This document shows positions 8,879-17,925 of a stretch of DNA of 64,000 nucleotides, piece by piece. The stretch comes from Viridibacillus sp050278625. Lineage in GTDB: Bacteria > Bacillota > Bacilli > Bacillales_A > Planococcaceae. Location of the stretch: contig NZ_JBNNTI010000016.1 of NCBI RefSeq assembly GCF_050278625.1, positions 14,301 through 78,300 of the forward strand, given 5' to 3'. The translations under genes and the position numbers were made by a program. Numbering within the stretch: position 1 is the first letter of the stretch; each line of letters opens with the position of its first letter. Below the pieces are notes generated by a model. It had not been told where the DNA came from. It made no database searches and saw only the letters and a program-made list of their open reading frames with translations.

Positions 8879-10561
8879 CTACATTTCTTCCGGTGCTTGA
8901 ATGCCTAATAAACTCAAGCCTTCTTTAAGTACGGTAGCGACACTGGCGCATAATGTTAGCTTAGCTTGCTTAGCATTATTGTCCTCTAGTATTCTAGTGT
9001 GTGCATAATACTTATTAAACGCTCTTGAAAGCTCAATTAAATACTTAGCAATTTGTGAAGGATCTGCTAGTTCAAATGCTTTAACTATTACATCTGGAAA
9101 TTCTTTTAGTTGCATGACAATTGGCCAAGCTTCAACTGATAACCCTTCATATTTACTATCTTTCGAATTATATTGACCTTTTCGAAGTAGTGAACAAATC
9201 CGTGCATACGAATATTGCACATATGGTCCTGTTTCCCCTTCAAAATTCAACATTTCTTCAAGCGAAAATTCTATATCATTCATACGATGATTTTTTAAAT
9301 CGTGGAAGATAACAGCTCCTGTTCCAACTGCCTTGGCTACTTCTTCTTTTTGCTTCAGGTTTGGATTTTTTTCTTCTACATTATTCTTAGCTAATTGGAT
9401 AGCCTCAGTTAATACTTCATCAAGCAGTACAACTTTTCCTTTACGAGTAGACATTTTCTTACCGTCTTTTAGCATCATGCCGAAGGGAATATGCTGTAAT
9501 TCTTCTGCCCACTCATACCCCATTTTATCTAATACTCTAAATAACTGTTTAAAATGTAGTGATTGTTCATTCCCCACAACGTAAAAAGATTTTTTTGATT
9601 TATATGTTTCATGTCTATAAAGAGCTGCTGCTAAATCTCGAGTCGCATAAAGTGTTGTACCATCTGTTTTCTTTATCAAACAGGGTGGGATGTTTGATAA
9701 ATTAACGACCATCGCACCGTCTGATTCTTCAAGAAGCTCTTTTTCCGTTAACAAGTTTACTATGCGCTCCATTTTGTCATTATAAAAGGCTTCACCAGTA
9801 TATGAGTCAAATCGTATGCCAAGCAATGCATATACCTGTTCAAATTCTTTCAACGATGCTTCTCTAAACCATTGCCATAATTGTAGTGATTCTGTATCAC
9901 CTTGCTCTAACTTTTTAAAAGCAGCACGTGCTTGATTATTTAATGAGTCATCATGTTCTGCCTCATCATGAAATTTCACATAAATCTTTAATAATTCACG
10001 TACTGGTGATTGCTCAATCAGCTCCTTTTCACCCCATAAATGGTAAGCCACAATTAGCTTTCCAAATTGAGTACCCCAATCGCCTAAGTGATTAATACGT
10101 ACTACTTCATAGCCATTTTTCTCAGCAATATTGGCTAATGCATTACCAATAACCGTTGACCGTAAATGCCCCATTGAAAATGGTTTTGCGATATTAGGTG
10201 ATGAAAAATCAATCGTAATCGTTTCGCCTTTTCCATATTTTCGTTGTCCATAAGTTGATTGACTATCCACAATACTCGATAAAACCACTTTAGAGATTTT
10301 CGATTGCTTGAGGAATATATTCACATACCCACCAACTGCTTCAACCTTTTCTATGATGTCATTCTTAATTTTCTCACTTAAATCTTTTGCTATATTATTC
10401 GGTGATTGACGGAAAATTTTCGCTAATGCAAAGCATGGAAATGCATAATCACCTAGATGTGCATATTTTGGTGTCTCTATTGTTCGTTCAATATCACCCT
10501 TTGCTAATTGACCTTCTACTGCTTCAAATAATGAATTGATTATTAATTTCTTGTCTTCCAT
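8879..10561 (-). CDS. argS: Arginine--tRNA ligase
   Basis: A 560-residue class I aminoacyl-tRNA synthetase that charges tRNA-Arg. The HIGH signature is present as SMGHLRST, the KMSKS loop as KKMSTRKGK, and the C-terminal DALR anticodon-binding domain begins around ETGPYVQYSYARICSLL. The ATG at 10561 has GGAGGAGG upstream; an in-frame TTG at 10579 lies inside that ribosome site and is rejected. Expression should be controlled by the T-box leader just upstream, which senses uncharged tRNA. T-box-controlled argS genes in Bacillus are often a second copy besides the housekeeping one; whether a second copy exists is not visible here. Confidence 0.95.
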   Translation of the reverse strand: MEDKKLIINSLFEAVEGQLAKGDIERTIETPKYAHLGDYAFPCFALAKIFRQSPNNIAKDLSEKIKNDIIEKVEAVGGYVNIFLKQSKISKVVLSSIVDSQSTYGQRKYGKGETITIDFSSPNIAKPFSMGHLRSTVIGNALANIAEKNGYEVVRINHLGDWGTQFGKLIVAYHLWGEKELIEQSPVRELLKIYVKFHDEAEHDDSLNNQARAAFKKLEQGDTESLQLWQWFREASLKEFEQVYALLGIRFDSYTGEAFYNDKMERIVNLLTEKELLEESDGAMVVNLSNIPPCLIKKTDGTTLYATRDLAAALYRHETYKSKKSFYVVGNEQSLHFKQLFRVLDKMGYEWAEELQHIPFGMMLKDGKKMSTRKGKVVLLDEVLTEAIQLAKNNVEEKNPNLKQKEEVAKAVGTGAVIFHDLKNHRMNDIEFSLEEMLNFEGETGPYVQYSYARICSLLRKGQYNSKDSKYEGLSVEAWPIVMQLKEFPDVIVKAFELADPSQIAKYLIELSRAFNKYYAHTRILEDNNAKQAKLTLCASVATVLKEGLSLLGIQAPEEM

Positions 10562-10632
10562 CCTATTTACCTCCTCCAAAAATAAAAGCGCAGAGTACCT
10601 GGGGTTAAATACAATTGATACCTAAAAACAAT

Positions 10633-10868
10633 AAAAAAAGCCCCCGTCTCTAATACAAGAGACGAGAGCATAATTCCCGTGGTACCACTCTAGTTGCCAC
10701 AATATGTGACCACTTTCCATTGTTAACGAGGTGACTCCCCGATCTTTTCTACTGCTATTTCAAAAAGCTTCTCCAAAGTGCGTTTCATTTATGTTCCATG
10801 TATTAGGCTCTCACTATCCCTAACTCGCTAGACATTTCCCCATAAACTACTCTCTTTTTCATAGAATT
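10633..10868 (-). promoter_or_regulatory. T-box leader of argS
   Basis: On the minus strand the leader carries the conserved T-box sequence AGAGTGGTACCACGGGAATT (10674-10693), followed by a terminator hairpin (CGTCTC ... GAGACG) with a seven-T tail at 10633-10672. Uncharged tRNA-Arg would favour the antiterminator and read-through into argS. I could not fix the specifier codon with confidence. Confidence 0.92.
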
Positions 10869-11016
10869 CTTTTATTAAATTGTAATCATGTTATATTTAA
10901 TTTGAAAATAAGTCAATGTTTGAGAAAAAATTTTTTTACATTAATTTAAAGACAATTCCTGTTATATATCAAATTTTATTAAGTAATTCAACCTTGTACA
11001 AATATCCCTTATCGTA

Positions 11017-11310
11017 TTAGCCCTTCAAAAACATGCCTACCTTCTCCATTACTCTAGCTGACCCTATATTTTCTACTAAACATTTTGCTTGAATACTTAT
11101 TAAATTCATTTCCATAAAACCGTATGTAAGGACTTCTTTAGCTACTTCATTAACAATGCCTTTTCCCCAAGCTATTTGCTGTTTTGGCTTCCATGACACA
11201 AAATCAATTGTCCCAATTAATGTACCTGTTTCTTTATTTTCAATACCCCAAAGAGCATACTGATTAAAACTCGTATTTACTTAAAATAAATTTTACAAAT
11301 TGTTCTGTAT
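11017..11310 (-). pseudogene. GNAT (RimJ/RimL-type) acetyltransferase remnant
   Basis: The minus strand encodes QYALWGIENKETGTLIGTI and then WGKGIVNEVAKEVLTYGF and ENIGSARVMEKVGM, the central and C-terminal parts of a RimJ/RimL-type N-acetyltransferase (GTIDF beta strands, acetyl-CoA binding Gly-rich turn, NxxSxxVMEKxGF). An upstream piece (DTEQFVKFILSKYEF) is in another frame and ends in a stop, and the N-terminus is missing. It overlaps the 3' end of the neighbouring grpB-family remnant. Confidence 0.75.
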
Positions 11311-11313
11311 CCA

Positions 11314-11818
11314 CTACACTTTCATCCTTGGAAAGTTACTTATTTTAGAAACAGACCGTTTACTTTTAGGGAAAATTTCACTAGCAATAGTCGATTTCTC
11401 TTTTATATAAGCATCTATATTAAATGGATGAAGCAATGCATTTTGTTGCTTTAACAGTCCATATTTTGAAGCTTCAGCAGGATGACTTCTTAAATAATCT
11501 CGGAAGGCAAGATGTAAGTTGGAGAAAATCGGCTATATAGCTAAAGGGGAGAACGGTCTACCTGGACGACGGTATTTTGAAAAAGGTGGCTACAATCACA
11601 CACACACCATGTCCATTTTTATGAAATAGGTAATGCGAACATTACGAGACTGGCATTATATCGATGACAGGCTTCGCTGGAAGGTTTTCAACTGAAGTAC
11701 TACCAATGTGAAAGATATCATGAATCTTGTCACGGAAAATATCCCTTATTATCTTTTGCTCATTGTCGAATAGAGCAACCCATTCTTGCTGGTATTTTAC
11801 TACTTCTACCTTTCTCAT
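11314..11818 (-). pseudogene. GrpB-family gene with inverted internal segment
   Basis: The minus strand from an ATG at 11818 (GAGGTG upstream) encodes the N-terminal part of a GrpB/UPF0157 nucleotidyltransferase-fold protein: MRKVEVVKYQQEWVALF, then FHIGSTSVENLPAKPVIDIM. The C-terminal part (HLAFRDYLRSHPAEASKYG ... NIDAYIKEKSTI) is also on the minus strand at 11314-11514. The middle part, LEKIGYIAKGENGLPGRRYF and HVHFYEIGNANITR, is on the plus strand at about 11515-11650. All three parts occur in the expected positions but the middle is flipped, so an inversion has broken the gene. Family function is poorly defined. Confidence 0.8.
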
Positions 11819-11885
11819 TTTTTCACCTCTACTTTAACAACCCTTTAAATTTCAATATATTCAGTTTATTTTAATTGTAGCATAA

Positions 11886-13100
11886 CTAACTATTTATTTG
11901 TGTTAACTTATAAACACTTGAATAAATGATTAAAATCAAAATACCCAACCCAATAAAAAAAAGTGTAATCCCATTCTCAGGAATAAACTGCATTCCCCAT
12001 ATAAATAAACTCGCAATCATTCCTCCAATTACATTCATTAAACCTAAAATAGATAAGTGCGTCCCCCTTGTCTCCTTTGGAATTGACTTAGCCACTATGG
12101 ATTGAAGTGTAGGCATATACAATAACTCTCCTAGTGCGACAAATAACATACCGATTATTAGCAAAAATGGATGAATTACATAGCTCATATAGATATAACC
12201 TATACATGACATGAATAGACCCATTAATAATGAATATCTTTCGGTAACTCTACGCACTATCTTCATCATCACAACTACGCCACATGCAACAATAACTGTA
12301 TTTTCAAGATTTAAATAACCTATCATTTCATAACCTGTGACATTAAACTCGCCTTTTTCATATCGTGAAACTAGACGAATGCTCAAATAATTAGGGAATT
12401 GCTCTACTAATGTACTTATTACCAATGATCCAAAACACAAAAGGAAAAATAAACGAGAAGAAAACCATTTTGAAAATTTAATTGGTTTAATATCCGCAAC
12501 TTTATTATGCTGCTCTATAATCGATGTTACGAAAGTATCGACTATAAAGAAATATGTACAACTAGCTGAAATTAGCGCCGCAATACCAACTACTAAAAAC
12601 AAAGTAGTAGCATGTAGTTCAAAGTAAAAAGCACCGACAAGACTTCCTACTGCAAATGCGACATATGAAATCCACATGAAGTATGTATAAATCAATTTTC
12701 GATTATCCTCCGTACTAGCATCAATTATTAGAGCACCATATGCGGGATTGACTGCGCTTTCGCAAAAATAAATCAGAGCGAATGTAATAAAAATAGGTAC
12801 GACTTGAAATTGATCCAAACTATTAAAATAACTAATGTTCATAAAGCCAATAGCTGTTGTAACTTCACTAATTATTATTACTTTTCTCCTACCGATTCGA
12901 TCTGTTGCTCTGCCGCCAATCACATAGCCTAGCATACTAATAATCGCTATGATTAATATCAACGTGGTTGTTAATGAAAGACCAACTTTCCCTGAAAAAT
13001 AAATAACTGTATAAGGTAACACCATTGTATGAGCGAAAACTGATAAAAACTTCAATAACATTCTTACTTTAATTGTCTGATTGAACTTCAAAAAATTCAT
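11886..13100 (-). CDS. MFS multidrug-type transporter
   Basis: A 404-residue major facilitator with about 12 hydrophobic segments. The loop 2-3 signature GGRATDRIGRRKVI is clear. The ATG has AAGGGGAG upstream. The gene follows a TetR-family regulator in the same direction, and a long palindrome sits in the 72-bp gap between them, so the pair looks like a drug-inducible efflux unit. The substrate is not known. Confidence 0.88.
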   Translation of the reverse strand: MNFLKFNQTIKVRMLLKFLSVFAHTMVLPYTVIYFSGKVGLSLTTTLILIIAIISMLGYVIGGRATDRIGRRKVIIISEVTTAIGFMNISYFNSLDQFQVVPIFITFALIYFCESAVNPAYGALIIDASTEDNRKLIYTYFMWISYVAFAVGSLVGAFYFELHATTLFLVVGIAALISASCTYFFIVDTFVTSIIEQHNKVADIKPIKFSKWFSSRLFFLLCFGSLVISTLVEQFPNYLSIRLVSRYEKGEFNVTGYEMIGYLNLENTVIVACGVVVMMKIVRRVTERYSLLMGLFMSCIGYIYMSYVIHPFLLIIGMLFVALGELLYMPTLQSIVAKSIPKETRGTHLSILGLMNVIGGMIASLFIWGMQFIPENGITLFFIGLGILILIIYSSVYKLTQINS

Positions 13101-13118
13101 TTTATCTCCCCTTTTTAC

Positions 13119-13146
13119 ATTAATGATTGATTAATCAATCATTAAT
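13119..13146. promoter_or_regulatory. Palindromic operator upstream of MFS gene
   Basis: A perfect 28-bp palindrome centred on TGATTGATTAATCAATCA. The same half-site occurs upstream of the tetR gene, so it is probably bound by that regulator. Confidence 0.75.
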
Positions 13147-13172
13147 TATCTTAGAATAAAGACCGAATAAAA

Positions 13173-13766
13173 CTACTTCGGTCCAAATAAACGTATTGCT
13201 ATTTGTGTATATGTATTTATTAAGTCTTCTCCTAATTCATCTATATATGACAACTCCAATCCAAATAACAGGCTAATATAAGCAGTAGCAATAAATTCAG
13301 AATTCCCTTCAACGAATTGTCCTCTTTGTTGACCATTTTCAATCAATTGACTAATTTTTCTAATCAATTCTTGCGTTCGCTCATAGACCAACTGAAATAC
13401 TTCTGGGAATTGTTCGTGAGTACCATTCACTTTAATAATCAGCTGTAAGTATTTTTTTTGTTGCGAGAAAAGTATTAAATGAGATTTAACCATTCTAGAA
13501 ATTTCATTTAACACGTCGTCTGTCTTCGTATCAAATTGTAAAAACTTCTCAACTAGCTGCTCCATTGGCTCCTTTACTGATTGAAAATAAAGCTCTTCTT
13601 TGTTCTCAAAATAAGTAAAGACTGTACCGAAACTAACCCCTGCTCTCTTTGCAACTTGTGCTACAGTCGTTTGTTCATAGCTATTTTCTGCAAATAATTG
13701 TATTGATGCTTGTAATATCTGATTTTTCTTTTCTTCCATTGCTTTCACTCTTTTATCAGAAGTCAT
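13173..13766 (-). CDS. TetR/AcrR-family transcriptional repressor
   Basis: A 197-residue regulator with a typical TetR N-terminal HTH: VAQVAKRAGVSFGTVFTYFE, ending in NKEELYF, with a variable helical ligand domain after residue 60. The ATG at 13766 is preceded by AGGAG at 12 nt. It is co-directional with the MFS gene, and both have a TGATTGAT-ATCAATCA inverted repeat in their upstream regions, which suggests autorepression and repression of the transporter (inference). Confidence 0.9.
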   Translation of the reverse strand: MTSDKRVKAMEEKKNQILQASIQLFAENSYEQTTVAQVAKRAGVSFGTVFTYFENKEELYFQSVKEPMEQLVEKFLQFDTKTDDVLNEISRMVKSHLILFSQQKKYLQLIIKVNGTHEQFPEVFQLVYERTQELIRKISQLIENGQQRGQFVEGNSEFIATAYISLLFGLELSYIDELGEDLINTYTQIAIRLFGPK

Positions 13767-13795
13767 GATGATAATTATTCTCCTAACTTATTATT

Positions 13796-13813
13796 TGATT
13801 GATTTATCAATCA
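13796..13813. promoter_or_regulatory. Second TetR-type operator, upstream of tetR gene
   Basis: Inverted repeat TGATTGAT-TT-ATCAATCA, same half-sites as in the 13119-13146 palindrome, 30 bp upstream of the tetR start. Confidence 0.7.
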
Positions 13814-14114
13814 TATATAAAATAGAATAATATGTAAATACATTATTGATTTTCAATAGAAAAAATCATTAATATCAAAATAAATCATTAAGAATCAATT
13901 AAATTCATAATAATGGATATTATAGAGGTTTTAGGCTCATTAAATAACAGAAAATTCTTAATTTAAACAGCTTTTTATGAAAAAATTAGCCATATGAATC
14001 ATTATACTATTCTGACATTTAAGCATATTGCTATTCCATCTTAGACTTTTTTGTATATAATGGAGAGACACCCACTTTTAGGTGTAAATAATATGATAAA
14101 GGAAGTGAAGGTTT

Positions 14115-14366
14115 ATGATTACTTTACGCATTCACAAGGAAAATTCTGAATATGTGGTGAAACGTGTCAGCAACCAAAATGCCGATCAATATTCTGTGCA
14201 CACCGCTGAATCGCTCTATGAAAGTTTGTTTCATTTAGGTCGTAAAATGCATATTAGTAACATCCATTTCAACATTCCACATGATTTAAAATCTAAATTA
14301 ATATCTTTTTTATCCATTGAATTTCCTGCCGAGCTTTACGATTATCATATTAAGATTATTGACTAA
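14115..14366 (+). CDS. Hypothetical protein
   Basis: An 83-residue plus-strand protein with GGAAGTGAAGG upstream of its ATG. It is mixed alpha/beta in character, without membrane segments or a motif I recognise. A convergent terminator follows. It is one of the few plus-strand genes and is isolated from its neighbours. Confidence 0.7.
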   Translation: MITLRIHKENSEYVVKRVSNQNADQYSVHTAESLYESLFHLGRKMHISNIHFNIPHDLKSKLISFLSIEFPAELYDYHIKIID

Positions 14367-14475
14367 ACCTATACCTCTTTGATTATATCCTCATGAAGTG
14401 ACAGTCAGTAACCATCTAGGTGCGATTTTAAATCGTTCCTGATGGTTTATCATACATATTGTTTCATGTCATAAA

Positions 14476-14512
14476 AACACCGACATAGCAATCCTTTCGC
14501 CATGTCGGTGTT
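14476..14512. terminator. Convergent bidirectional terminator
   Basis: Perfect 11-bp inverted repeat AACACCGACAT / ATGTCGGTGTT between the ends of a plus-strand and a minus-strand gene. Confidence 0.8.
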
Positions 14513-14521
14513 ACATATTCA

Positions 14522-14710
14522 TTATTCTTTAAATTGCAGCCCCTTTTCATGGAGCGCTCCTTTTAATACCTCTATAGCTTTAGGCCCCATACTATGAAGT
14601 GCATTTAGAGTTTGTTCATCAATTGTTGATAGCTGCTCTATCGTCGTGATTCTTACGCTATTAAGTGCCCGTATTGCTGGTGTAGACATACCTTTAGGCC
14701 AGTTTTCCAT
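14522..14710 (-). CDS. Small helix-hairpin-helix protein (RNAP alpha-CTD-like)
   Basis: A 62-residue protein, STPAIRALNSVRITTIEQLS followed by LHSMGPKAIEVLKGAL, which matches the helix-hairpin-helix fold of the RNA polymerase alpha C-terminal domain and related small DNA-binding proteins. The ATG lacks a perfect ribosome site. A DNA-binding role is likely from the family; a target is unknown. Confidence 0.75.
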   Translation of the reverse strand: MENWPKGMSTPAIRALNSVRITTIEQLSTIDEQTLNALHSMGPKAIEVLKGALHEKGLQFKE

Positions 14711-14822
14711 AACTATTCCCCTATCGCTTTATTTTGAGTTGCAGAAAATACAATTTACCACTCATTTACTTCGATATCATTTGTCTTCACTACATTTTTT
14801 CTAATTTTATATAAATTAGTTA

Positions 14823-15182
14823 TTACACCAAAGTAAATACAATAAAGATTAAAGAAAAAATAACCGAACTGGTTAGGATAAATATCAATTGTAATCTCGA
14901 AAATACGCTTAAAGTACTTCGATTTTTAATTTCCCCAATTGTCTTTGCAACTTTTATATTCATTGGAATAAAGAATATTGTGAATAGAACACTAATAAGT
15001 AATAGGACGAGTATTAATGAAATAATGGGTGGTATATTTAATTCCCAAAGAAAAGCTGACACAACAAATATCGGAAAACCTATCCAAAATCCAAATGGAA
15101 AGAATAATAAAACAATGGCAATAATCAGTATCATAAAATCTTTCTTTAGAAAGTCACGATACGCATTACTGTATATACTCAT
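14823..15182 (-). CDS. Hypothetical membrane protein
   Basis: A 119-residue protein with four hydrophobic stretches (about residues 15-32, 34-48, 52-72 and 95-117). AAAGG precedes the ATG. No motif is recognised. Confidence 0.6.
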   Translation of the reverse strand: MSIYSNAYRDFLKKDFMILIIAIVLLFFPFGFWIGFPIFVVSAFLWELNIPPIISLILVLLLISVLFTIFFIPMNIKVAKTIGEIKNRSTLSVFSRLQLIFILTSSVIFSLIFIVFTLV

Positions 15183-15672
15183 AGCTGATCACGACCTTTA
15201 ATTAAAATTTTGCTAGTTTGTTGATTAGTGGGCAAGTAGTATTTTAATTTTATATCTCCATATTGTTTATAAGATAAATTTAGATAAATTTCAATTTCTA
15301 TCTATGAAACATATTTGTTAATCATAAAGGTCCTAATATTCAATGTTGAGATAAATACAATTCTATAGATAATACCTCTATTTCTTTTATCGACCTTTGT
15401 TATTCAACAGTTAACCGAAAACCATCCTGTTTCTTTTGAAAATTCTTTTCTGGTTAGGTTATGTCCAGAAATTATTTGGCGATAAGAAGTAATTGTTCAT
15501 CGTGCGATACAATATAAATTTTCTCTTTATATAATTGTTTACAATTAACGAATCAATCTTTAATAAAATAATAAAGATATTCGCTTAGTTATTAGTAAGA
15601 CAAATCTCGAGAAAATACTGAACAACGACAATAAAGAAAAAGAATTTAAAAAAAGTATTAACACACCTTTTA
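15183..15672. other. Intergenic region, possible ABC-ATPase relic
   Basis: No intact gene. On the minus strand near 15480-15535 the translation KEKIYIVSHDEQLLLIAK resembles the H-loop end of an ABC ATPase (usually VSHDxxFL), then a stop follows. This is too short to be certain. The rest is AT-rich with no frame. Confidence 0.3.
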
Positions 15673-16665
15673 TCAAGCAATCAAAAAGATTACTCCAACA
15701 AATAAACATGCTACGATATATTGAGAAATAACAAGATAATGACGTTTCACTTCTTTACGATATCGTAACTCAGTGTACAATGGGTAAGCAAACATCATTG
15801 TAACGAGTACGAACGCGACAACAATATTCATAACCCCTAACAGATAAAGATTACTAAGTGCTATTAATACAACAAGAAGCCTAACGGTAATCGTAATTAT
15901 CTTTTGACGATTATTGATGAAGCGCTTTGTTCTTTTTAGAATTGGATTTTTATCCCTTATAATAAGACCTACAAAATAGGTTAGCATATAACTTGCCATC
16001 CCCAAATATAAGATCATTTGAAGGTTACCTTCCAACGGTTTAACAAACTGATACATATTTAAATTTACTGCCGTCTTACCTTGCACTTCATACATTTGCC
16101 CTGAATCCATATCTTTCATATAAACTGAATTACTATTGCTGTCATTAATAAAAAATGCTTTCAGACGTAATTCTTCGTTCAGGTTTCTCAAACTATATTT
16201 AATTCTAATATCGCGAATGTCCATTGATTCCTTATTCCAGGTTACTTGGCTTACAGGCTTTGCTTCTTGAATTGCATTTTCTAAACTCTTTACCCAACTA
16301 TCCGTGTATCTCCAATCAAGATCGAAAACACCAATATAAAACCATGGATTATTAGCTGCAAAAAAGTGCTCAGAATGCGTTTCTGCTATATATATTTTTT
16401 CAATACTTGACTGACCATCTACCAGTTCGGAAAGCTTCGTACCTGTATGAATTGATCCTTTATCCATATTTAAAGAAGGCAATGTTACGATAAATAAGCA
16501 CAAAATTGCACATAAAGTTATAATTGCAAAAAGTGGTTGCCATTTAAACTGTGACTGCTCTTGATACATCCTTTTAAGCAGTTGCTCCTTAGATGTTTGT
16601 TTCAGCACCGGATCTCGCTTTACATCATAGACTTCATCTAGTGAACGTTCTATATCCTTCGTCAT
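15673..16665 (-). CDS. Membrane protein, probable anti-sigma factor partner
   Basis: A 330-residue protein: a cytoplasmic N-terminus with the cluster TSKEQLLKRMYQEQ, one membrane span at about residues 43-64, an extracytoplasmic domain of about 145 residues and four C-terminal spans. The ATG has AGAGGTGAT upstream and overlaps the end of the ECF sigma gene by 32 bp. That coupling and the layout suggest a membrane-bound regulator of the sigma factor, but no classic ZAS-type Zn motif is visible. Confidence 0.65.
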   Translation of the reverse strand: MTKDIERSLDEVYDVKRDPVLKQTSKEQLLKRMYQEQSQFKWQPLFAIITLCAILCLFIVTLPSLNMDKGSIHTGTKLSELVDGQSSIEKIYIAETHSEHFFAANNPWFYIGVFDLDWRYTDSWVKSLENAIQEAKPVSQVTWNKESMDIRDIRIKYSLRNLNEELRLKAFFINDSNSNSVYMKDMDSGQMYEVQGKTAVNLNMYQFVKPLEGNLQMILYLGMASYMLTYFVGLIIRDKNPILKRTKRFINNRQKIITITVRLLVVLIALSNLYLLGVMNIVVAFVLVTMMFAYPLYTELRYRKEVKRHYLVISQYIVACLFVGVIFLIA

Positions 16666-17169
16666 CTAAGATCACCTCTTTTCCTACGATTTTTTTCAAT
16701 GCTTGCATTGCTCTTATTGTGTTGTTTTTCACCTTAGCCTCTGTCCATCCTAGTATTTTTGCACTTTCCTTAATAGACAAGCCCTCCATCTTACGTAAAA
16801 TAAGTGCTTCTCTATATTCCAACTTCAACATCATGAGAGACTTGTAAAGAAGTGCTATTTCCTCACCTTTTTTTTAATTTCACTTGGAATGGATGACATA
16901 TCTATTAACTCATGCTGCGCAACAAAAGGAATAAAGCGGATAATCCTTTTCCTTCGGTAGTAATCATAAACGAGATTTCTGGCGATTTTCCTTAACCATG
17001 TTTGAATGCCTGCCTGTTCTCTAAATTTTGAATACTGTTTAAATCCACGAAAAAATGTTTCTTGCGTCAAATCTTCCGCTGTTTCCTTATGACCAACGAG
17101 TAAAAATAAGTATTTATAAATTGCATCACTATGTAGTTCATAATAAAGTCCAAATTTCTCCTGATTCAT
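16634..17169 (-). pseudogene. ECF sigma-70 factor, frameshifted in an A8 tract
   Basis: The first part (ATG at 17169, GGAAGGGGG upstream) has sigma region 2: DLTQETFFRGFKQYSKF and TWLRKIARNLVYDYYRR. The frame stops at 16855 after SEIKKKVRK. Region 4 (YREALILRKMEGLSIKESAK, WTEAKVKNNTIRAMQ) continues in another frame. The switch falls at eight A residues (16868-16875 as T on the plus strand); nine A would join them as EIKKKGEEIALLYKSL. The gene may be inactive, or made functional by slippage at the A tract. An ECF sigma factor would direct a small stress regulon with its membrane partner. Confidence 0.85.
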
Positions 17170-17335
17170 CTGGCACCCCCTTCCTAAACTATAGACGAGT
17201 GAATCCTTCAAATGAATCACCCATTATTAAAATGATAAGTGGACGAAACACCTAGGTTCTTGATTTAATACTTCAGCGCCATAATACTACAATGATTGAT
17301 TGAATTTACAAATCAATATATAGTCTGGAATCGAG

Positions 17336-17440
17336 TTAGCGCAACAATCGTCGCACTTAACGCAACAATCACCTCAGTTAGTGCAACAATCCTTCGACTT
17401 AATGCAACAAACAGAGCAGTTAGCGCAACAATCCACTCAA
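17336..17440. repeat. Short repeats of a GTTAGCGCAACAATC unit
   Basis: Five units of the form (G/C)(A/T)TTA(G/A)(C/T)GCAACAA(T)C, spaced 20-22 bp apart. The same unit in reverse orientation (GATTGTTGCGCTAA) builds the large repeat at 62.2-62.8 kb. Confidence 0.85.
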
Positions 17441-17549
17441 TATGCTCTAGAGTGCCTCATTTCTTGAGTATATAAAAGATGTGCTAGTTGAAAATTCGTA
17501 AATGCGATATCAACTGAAGCCTCTTAAAAATAAACTTAAATAAATTGAA

Positions 17550-17593
17550 AATAGGATCTATTTTGAATTTGATAGTTCAAAATAGATCCTATT
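17550..17593. terminator. Long perfect hairpin
   Basis: 18-bp perfect inverted repeat AATAGGATCTATTTTGAA / TTCAAAATAGATCCTATT with an 8-nt loop. No strong T run, so it could be a terminator relic or a small repeat element. Confidence 0.5.
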
Positions 17594-17639
17594 ATTCTCC
17601 ATAAATCGCCTTTTATAATACATGTTAAGTGTTCATCTC

Positions 17640-17814
17640 TTGCACTTTCAAGTAGACGTTATAACTGTTTGTAAAACGTTCTCTACCAAGTCATTATTGT
17701 CTTTCGCGGTTTTTTAGTGACAACATCTTCATACATAGCAGAATGTAATAAAGAAAGGAATCTACATCTTAGCCAACTCTCTTCGTACTTTTCTAAATAA
17801 GATAAAATCTCCAT
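17640..17814 (-). pseudogene. GNAT-family acetyltransferase N-terminal remnant
   Basis: From an ATG at 17814 (GGGGTG upstream) the minus strand encodes MEILSYLEKYEESWLRCRFL, then SLLHSAMYEDVVTKKPR, resembling the start of Bacillus GNAT acetyltransferases (xSYEESWVRCRVLSF). The frame ends after 43 codons at 17683 and nothing of the acetyl-CoA domain follows. Confidence 0.4.
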
Positions 17815-17925
17815 ATTTTACACCCCTTTAAATTTTTTGTTACATGAGTATGAAGTATTCTCTTAGTCATTTAATACTTATTTCCCCATTAAAAATTCAC
17901 TTCAATTTTTAAACGAAAAGCCATT

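Noticed and set aside
15470..15545. ABC-F ATPase remnant
   Set aside because: Only a VSHD-like segment is seen; too short to call a pseudogene.
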